DNA of 64,000 nucleotides from the NCBI GenBank assembly GCA_034687125.1, contig JAQGBZ010000150.1, positions 62,001 through 126,000 on the forward strand. Direction: 5' to 3'. Under the pieces are notes generated by a model that saw only the letters and a list, made by a program, of their open reading frames with translations, had not been told where the DNA came from and did not search any database. Below, one piece after another: positions 51,726 through 64,000 of this stretch. How positions within the stretch are numbered: position 1 is the stretch's first letter; every line of letters starts with the position of its first letter. The stretch comes from Neelides folsomi (Eukaryota > Arthropoda > Collembola > Neelipleona > Neelidae). Position numbers and translations under genes: made by a program.

Positions 51726-51855
51726 CTAGTGTATGGGAGCTCGTAGGATGGGACTGGGAGCAGCGATGTAGAATCCGGGACTCGGCCCCGTCACGGGAGC
51801 TGAGGCGGGAAAGACCAACCCGCCACCAGCCAATGTGGCTGTCTCCATGGCTAAC
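51726..51855 (-). CDS. mub: Alternative last exon of the KH-domain gene (short tail)
   Basis: Begins after acceptor CCTCAG at 51855, in phase with the donor of exon 55274-55146 (ATG AG then G), so the joint reads INM-R-LAMETATLAGG. It encodes 43 residues ending SPGFYIAAPSPILRAPIH and TAG at 51728-51726. The Arg-Leu continuation resembles the vertebrate PCBP1/2 sequence after KH3 (QYLINARL), which supports it as a genuine exon and not chance. With this exon the in-window protein has 362 residues and lacks the Gly/Pro-rich tail. It lies about 2.8 kb beyond the other terminal exon, so its use requires skipping 54621-55011. Confidence 0.8.
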
Positions 51856-54620
51856 CTGAGGGAGGAGAAGAACCCGAGGATGAAATTAGATTTTAATCCA
51901 AAACCCCCAAAAAACCTTATAACCCTCACATCACCTTCATATTTCCCTCGACGAGAGGGTTTATAGAAAAGTTGGCCAGGAAAGTAATTAATGAAGATTT
52001 ATCGCTACTCTGCTCCCCTAATCACAACCAAAAGACCCCAAACTTCCAATCGTTTTCTATATATTTTATATAAACACTTTACATGAAGGCGAAAAAAGTT
52101 TCTTCTAAAATTACAATGGATAATAATGAACTATTATCCAACCCATACTTTCAACAAACTGCTCCAATTCATAAATTTCCATTTAAAGAAGGGGAATTGA
52201 ACGTTGTTGGGAAGTTTATCAAAGAATCTCCCAGAATGAGCAACTGAACAACCATTGGTATTTATCTTTACAATTAGCCAGGAAATGGCAAATACAACTT
52301 TTGCTCCGATGGTCGTGTGATAAATAAAAGGGGTGGAATATTCGAAGGTTTTAACTACGACGGTTCTGCTGGTAGGAGATTCGCGATTTAAGCAAAAGAA
52401 TGGCGGCTCGTGACGAGGAAGGATAAAATCCATGAGGAGAAATTAGTAGTTGGATTTGAGGTCATCTTCTAGGTTTGGGAATTTCGGATAGAGAAGGAAC
52501 TTAAATGTCATAAGGTTGCTCCTCTTAAACATCAATCCCCCCGCAAAAATCTTTTAACGGAAGCGGTAAAAATTTGATCGCATCTCAACGCTCATTGAAT
52601 ACCATAAAAAAATTCATAAAAAACTTGAATAAAAAAACCCAATTTCATCAACATTGACTTCACTTCCAGTGAGTGCGAGTAATAAAAAAAATTTACAGGT
52701 CAGGTTATATAATTTAAATTTGAATTGACCTCTGGAGCATTAAAAAAAGTTATTTAAAAAGTTCTTTTGACCCAAAAACTCCTACCTATGTATCTGTAGT
52801 TATTATACTCACAATTTAATTAACCTTTTTAATCTCTTCATAATATTTCCCCCGGGGATTTGAAGTTGAAAAAGGAATAATTGGATTGGTTTCAAAGTTT
52901 GAGGTCGGATGAGAGGTAATTTGTAAAAGCTATGAAGGGAGAGAATTAGAAAAGGAGACTCAAATGTTAAAAGCGGAAGTTTGGAAGGACGTCGTGGAGA
53001 GCATCGAGTAGAATTGGGAGTCCGAAAGTTAGAGGTCACAGGAAGAAGCCTGGAAAACCTGGAATGAGAGAGGCTGGAAGAAGAAGATGGAAAATTGTGG
53101 ATTAATCAAGAAATCGAAGTTTCTACAAGAAAACTTACAAGAGTGTGGATTATATAAGGAGCGATTAGACGGAGAGGTATTCATTTTATATAGGATCCGG
53201 GTATGAATGAAATTTTGGATCGACATTTGGATGAAGAATTTGGATTGAGTGATGGAGGAACCGGGTCGCCGATAACTCTCAGCAGGTGTCGGAGAGAAAT
53301 GTTGAAGGAACTGAAGATTCTTAGGAGAAGGCACGGCAGGTGTTCGATCAAACAGGTTCTCATATATTCACACAATCCACATACATTCATCCACACACGC
53401 GGGAGAAGGATGTCAGGAAGGAAAATGAATCGTGTGGAAGTCGGAGGACAAGTCGTGCATGGAACTAAATAATACAAGGAACTCTCAAGGTTCAATGTTA
53501 ACTAAAAAGGTTCAGATAGTTAACAAAAGTTTATGTTAAAGGAGCAATGAGGGGCCCTGTCACACGCATTCAATCTCCATCCCGTGTTTTGTGGATTAGA
53601 CTCTAAAACTAATTAGCAAAAGGGAGATCGCGTTATTAAAAAAATACAACTCATTGGATATTCTCATTATATTTATTTTCTCAATAATACGTTAATTAAT
53701 TACTTCTGACTTCATCGATCATAGTCCAAAAAAGGTTTTAAATAAATTTCCTGGAAATCGGCCAATGATAAATTGCCTCTCACAAAATGAGTTCAACACA
53801 TTCTTTTTCTCGTGTCATTTATTGCTCTCACTCAGCTTCAATGGCAGTCTTGTGTTTTAACGCACATCAATTTACAGGAATATCCCTATCCTTATTTAAC
53901 TTTTTATTGACCTTTTATTAAATTATTTAACTTCCAAGACTTGTCATTATTAACCTCTTTCTTGATCCACTACTTTTACATTACTTAATATTGAATTTTA
54001 TTACTTTTAAATTATCATACAATTACATTTTAAATATTCGTATAAACTCCCTATTAAAACAACACTAATGATAATGATATTAATGTTCATAGATTTAAAA
54101 TGTTTATTAGCACAATGGCTCATTCTTACTTTCCTTTATATCTAAAACCTATTTTTTACTACAAATAAAAATATGTAGTATTACATAAAATCATATTGTA
54201 ATAAATATGTACATATATGCAGAGGCTTGTTTTTACAGCATGATTTTTTTATTCCTACAAATAGCATATAAATTGTTTTTGTTCCATGGACCTAACCAGG
54301 ATAAAAACAAAAAAGCATTTGAAGGGAGCACGCTAAAAAAGTAAGTACATAAGTTTATATTTATGTAACTCTGATTATGTGAATCATACTTTTCTCAAGT
54401 ATTAACAATGAATGATCAAAAAAGGAAGTAGAGGAATTTTTAGTGTAAATCAACTACTACAATGGGAGAAGAATCCCCCCAAGTATCTAGTATGTAATAT
54501 TGTTGTTAGAACAAGAGGGGAGGAATTGTCCAGGACCACTTTGGAGTTGGATTTTTGGATTTGGAGAAGGATCGAAGGAAATTCCGAATGATGGTGATGG
54601 AAATCCAGGAAGGTCTTCTT
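51856..54620 (-). other. Region between the two terminal exons of the KH gene
   Basis: Intron for the short-tail form; the right part (below 54621) is the likely 3' UTR of the long-tail form. ORFs at 52134-52433 (-, 99 codons), 53029-53495 (-) and 53203-53472 (+) have no domain and no splice support. Confidence 0.5.
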
Positions 54621-59752
<5,132 letters not shown>

Positions 59753-62700
59753 CTGAAAAGAGAAAAAAACATTGTGGTTAGAATGGTTGGAAACATATTC
59801 TCAACATATTCCTTCGTATATGAAAGAAGTGAATAAAATTTCATCTTTGGTAATTCCCCTTTCCTCAACACGTCTTCACCCTGCCCTTTGTTCCAGAGAA
59901 AAAGGAATTAGGAAGAATACGATTTCCTCCTTTCTTGGTAAGGAAAAGAATGTGGACCTTAACTCAACTTGACATTGCACACTCTCCTGCATACATGAAC
60001 AGTTCCATCGACCCCACATGGGACATTAATTCAAAACAAGGTTCAACTGGACAGACCTCACAACTGTCCACTTTCTTTCCATGCCCTTCCAATCTTTCCA
60101 TCCCATCTTTCAACCCTTAAAAATAAAGGTTCGAATTTATTCTCTCCAACGTCAGATCGGAGAAAGGAAATGTCTCGTCTTTACTCAACCATTGAAGATA
60201 ATACGATTCACAATCAATTCTCCCAAGCTTTCACCTTCGAGATCTCCCCATTGATTCTCCCCATCTGTTCCCCTATATAAATAAAGTGAGCCGAGGAATG
60301 GGCACATTAACTTCGACTCTCATCTGGGTCCTTTATCTATCTCAAGTTGTTCAGCGATTGACTTGCCTAAGTAACTCCACATCATCAAGAACAATTGACA
60401 TTTCATTTTATGATTTCCTATTACGGCCCTCTTTATCCTCCCATCTCCGCCCGGGCCCTCCCATAATAAAAAACAGGGCATTAAATTGGAGTTGAATCTC
60501 ATTCCCTCATTACCTTCTTCAACGCCTCCGGATGTCATTTCATCAAGTGGAATCCTCTCGACTTTCTTTTCCCCTTCACTCCCAACATCTTCCCTGCTTA
60601 GGCTCAAAGCGGCCTCAAGGTGAAATATTTCCTTTCCCAAACGTGCGGCATAATGAACTCATTGAGAAACAAAGGACGGTTATGAGTCCATAGAAGAACA
60701 ATAATGAGCCCCGTCCACCACACGGATCAAGCCCTTGCATGGAAAAGACCAAAAGACCCAGGTCTGGGGGAGTTGGAAGGAAAAGCCCATCAACATCCTC
60801 ATTTCGTTTTATGTTTTATCCTCTCCGTCTCAAAGCTCCCCACGCAGCTTGATGTCGTTTGTGAAATAAGGAACAGTTAAAGGGCAAGGAGATTCTCCCC
60901 AAACGAGACACCCGTCCGACCCAACCTCACCTTCTCTCCACTCAGAGTCAATTTTAAATCTGTCGAAAAGTCCATTTCATTTCCGTTAAGAGCAACTTCT
61001 CTTAAAGGACATCCAATTTACTCTCCAGGAGGACAACGATGGAAATAAAACACAAACATTGTGACAGGACGACCAGGGGAGATAAGATCCATCTCACAGC
61101 CGCCCTTTCTAAACCTCTACTTTCCATTAAGAACAAATTCTCTTGACCAAATCCACTTGGACCTCAAACGGAAGAGTAAATCGTTGTTGACCTCAAGTCT
61201 AACTCCTTTTACTTTCTCAAAGTTCCAATGACTCCACTCGCCCATCCCTACTCACATATCATTAAATTTATTCTCATAGGGTTTGGGAAGCTCTCAATCT
61301 TAAAGAAAGCAAAGAGCCATTAGTCGCTTCTACTATTTTATACAATGCTCATTCCCTATCCCTTGATCAAACTCTAGACAAGTCCTTACATTGGAAAAAA
61401 AGAGGAAAGGTAGGGAAAGTACTTAACGTACTTAAGTCCTAAGCTATCACTTCCCCTTACACTCGAGACATTTTTCCAATACACAGCCAACATCGGGTGT
61501 TGAAAAAGATTCCAAGCTGAAAGACTTTTAAGAGAAAGAATAGAGTTCCTGAGAGACCAACAAAAGGCGGAAAAGCTAAAAATCTTCATTTCTTTCACTA
61601 AGCCCCTTTGTTCCTTCCTCAAAGGTCTCCATTGATGGGAATTGGTGGAGGGGATGAGTGTTGGAGAAATAATAGCAAGTCAATAGAGACTTATACACCT
61701 TCCCACGAGAGATAAGGAACACACACCCATAACAAGGTCTCACCATAAACTGATTAAGGATCTGGGAAAAGTGTAGAATGACATAACATGGATATAAAGT
61801 AGAACACGACTCGTGAGATCCGCAGATCCATATTTTAAATTCTCTTAAATCCTGCGGTAGGGAAATGAATGGTGAATTGAAAAAGATAATGGTCGCAGAT
61901 CTCGTTACTAAATATCTCCATAGCCCAAATATCCCTTTTCCTTGTCACTTAGGCTGAAACTATGAAAGACACATGGCTCCTATATTCATTTCAACTCCAC
62001 ACATTACATAAATTCATATAACTACATACATAGTGAACGATAATCCATATCCTTTTCCCTTTCCGACCACCAAATTGAAAATGAAATATACATTACATGA
62101 CAAAGATATATCCATTCGCTAAACTCACATTGAGTTGGCTCAAGCTCCCAATGGATAAGTAAACAGCCGAGAACCTTACCTATTTGCCTAGCCAAATCGG
62201 AGTGGAGGCAGCCTAAGGGCCAAACTTCTCTCAATCCGGACAATCCTGGTCAAAAAGTCCGATGTCATGAGAGGGAGGGAGAATGGGCTCTTGAATTCCT
62301 AACAGCCTCATTATGGTCAACTTCCTCTGCCCTCACCAACAAAGCGCGCGTGGAAAGTTCCCTCGAGGGCTTCCCCTTCCACTCCCCGCCCAATTCTCTG
62401 GCAAAATTCCTCCAAAAACTCTTCTCCGCCATCTCCGTCTGCATCTCCAGTTTCTCCGGCAAAATAAAACTGGGGCCTGACTAATAAACTCTGTATAAAT
62501 TATTGGATTCTCCTTCCAACCCACTTTTCCTTTTCGGTTTCGGAATGGTGAAAAGGGCGGAGGGGGAGTTCAAATAAGCTCCTTGAATTTTGAGCACATC
62601 GGTTCTCGAAGTGGTCCATTTCAAAATGTATCAATTAGAGGTGATTTATGTGGGAGAGGTGAAAAGGGAAGGAGCCTGAAGCTACTCAACCAGTGATTTC

Positions 62701-64000
62701 CACCTACTCTATTCTTAATGGAGAAAGAGGCCCTAGCCATTTCTCCCTTGAACCATCCCCCCATTTTGAATGGGAGGTGAGAGGGAAGAGGAAATAATAA
62801 AGGGAGTGACCAAGGCCATTAGCCGGCACGAACCCTCTGCCAAAATTGAGACTTAAAAGCGATATATTGACTCTCTCGACAAGATGGATTCCCCTATAAA
62901 ACCGTCTTCATCTTCCTTCCACTCCAACCAGAGACGGATCTCCATAACTCAGCCCTGCTGATTCTCCTCTCTATTCATCCGCAAGGCCCTTGTCCTTTGA
63001 ACACAAACGACAGACACACAACATGAGTCGGGAATAGAAAACCTTCGTCCCCGAGCCAAGAAATGATCAGTAAAGTGAGGAGCAATTCAACATTAAAACT
63101 CCACTCCGCCTCCCATTCTCAATCCAATCGTCTCCTCTCTCCTTCCTTCCTTTTCCCTCACGAAGCCATACATTCTATATCTACTTACTCTCTTCTCCCA
63201 TTCCACCACGCGGCTCTCCCCCAACTCCGAAAGACACATTTCCATTAAGTATTCACTCAGTGGGCTGGAGGAATTACCTCGAATTCGAATTCGACTCCGA
63301 CCCACCGCTCTTCCTCCCACTTTGACTTCTTCCCCGACAATGCTATTCAATTCTGTATCATAATGAATCCGCGAAGCCAGCAATGAATCATAAATGATGA
63401 GAGTCTCGGATCGCCGACCCGCACCCAAACTCCCTCCTCCGCTCTCTTCGCTCTGTCCCAGTAAAAATCAATGAGGAACGAACATTCCGCCGCAATAATA
63501 ATTCCCTATATAATAATGTTCACCCCAGCTCCTCCGCCTTGAGGGCAATCAGGGAATTAGGAAAACATGATTCCTCGTTTATAAATATGAATCTACTTAT
63601 TCCAACGACCGTCCAATCATTCAACTTTTCATTTTAACAACCTCCTTCAACTCGAGTTCATTTAGCCAAGAGAGAATTTTAGCTTTCTCCTCTGCTCAAA
63701 CGTCAAAATGCTAAACAGAGAATAACTTTCCCAAATCCAATTTATCATAAAATTCTTGGTCGAAATGATTCATTGATTACAGCGGTTCCCGTCTGAAGCA
63801 ATGGGAGAAGAGTATGGAAATTCCGACAGTTTCATAAAAATACTCCCAGGCTCATACTACGACCAAACTTTCTGTCGGCACGTCTTTTCCCTCGCCTGGG
63901 AACTTTTTTTACAGCTTAATTAAACAATCCCTCTGGATTCACCCGCCTTCCCGCCGACAATTCCTTTGTCTTTCTTTCTCAGATACTTTAAAAATTTAAA
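59753..64000 (-). other. Upstream intron of the KH gene
   Basis: No exon with the expected KH1 first strand (TIRLIMQGK-type) was found on the minus strand, so this 4.2 kb is at least part of one intron. It is pyrimidine-rich on + and more GC-rich than the left of the window. ORFs such as 63093-63428 (-) and 60320-60640 (-) show no domain and are purine-strand artefacts of low complexity. Confidence 0.55.

Noticed and set aside
52134-52433. Minus-strand 99-codon ORF as a third alternative tail of the KH gene
   Set aside because: No acceptor in the required phase next to it and no resemblance to known tails.
53203-53472. Plus-strand 89-codon ORF
   Set aside because: Lies antisense in the intron between terminal exons, in purine-rich low-complexity sequence, with a competing ORF on the other strand.
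63093-63428. Minus-strand 111-codon ORF
   Set aside because: Arg/Glu/Gly-rich translation of a purine-rich strand with no domain; probably chance.

Overview
This is nuclear DNA from an animal, most likely an arthropod. It is AT-rich, the genes are split by GT-AG introns, long stretches are non-coding, and there are many small inverted-repeat transposons. The KH-domain gene on the right has the domain order and two alternative tails that I associate with insect mub/PCBP genes, and the Reeler-domain protein resembles insect l(2)34Fc/Hdd11-type defence proteins. The species cannot be fixed from the sequence. There is no prokaryotic operon, CRISPR array or rRNA, and I found no convincing tRNA.

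Left block (1-9163), compact. It starts with the 3' part of a gene for an unidentified, charged coiled-coil protein (+). Next is a small unidentified 106-residue gene (-). Three conserved housekeeping genes follow on +: the p60/p105 subunit of chromatin assembly factor 1 (CHAF1B, 8 coding exons), mitochondrial ribosomal protein mS35 (MRPS35, 5 exons) and V-ATPase subunit F (ATP6V1F, 4 exons). Every splice junction reported here keeps phase, and the joined lengths (627, 354 and 123 residues) suit the families.

Middle (9164-38373), expanded and repeat-rich. An intergenic stretch of about 4 kb ends in a cluster of perfect hairpins and foldback elements (11856-12737). Then comes one minus-strand gene spread over 18.8 kb (13251-32047) that encodes a 300-residue type I membrane protein with a signal peptide, one six-cysteine EGF/EB-like module, one membrane helix and a Ser/Gly/Pro-rich tail. 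Its 16.9 kb intron holds a hAT-type element with a perfect 8-bp target duplication, two inverted repeats nested in that element, and other inverted-repeat elements. A cysteine-rich, apparently frameshifted gene lies at 34761-36044 (-), beside a possible solo LTR.

Right block (38374-64000). A single-Reeler-domain secreted protein (+, 4 exons, 164 residues) is followed by about 8 kb of AT-rich DNA. The rest is the 3' part of a minus-strand poly(C)-binding-protein gene (mub/PCBP-like) with three KH domains; its first coding exon or exons lie beyond the window. The gene has two mutually exclusive terminal exons (54621-55011 and 51726-51855), both in phase with the same donor. The DNA from about 51.7 kb onward, and inside the Reeler gene, is visibly richer in G+C than the middle of the window.

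The genes do not form a pathway; they are ordinary eukaryotic neighbours. The observations most worth following are the alternative tails of the KH protein, the uncharacterised membrane protein, the nested transposons and the decayed cysteine-rich gene.
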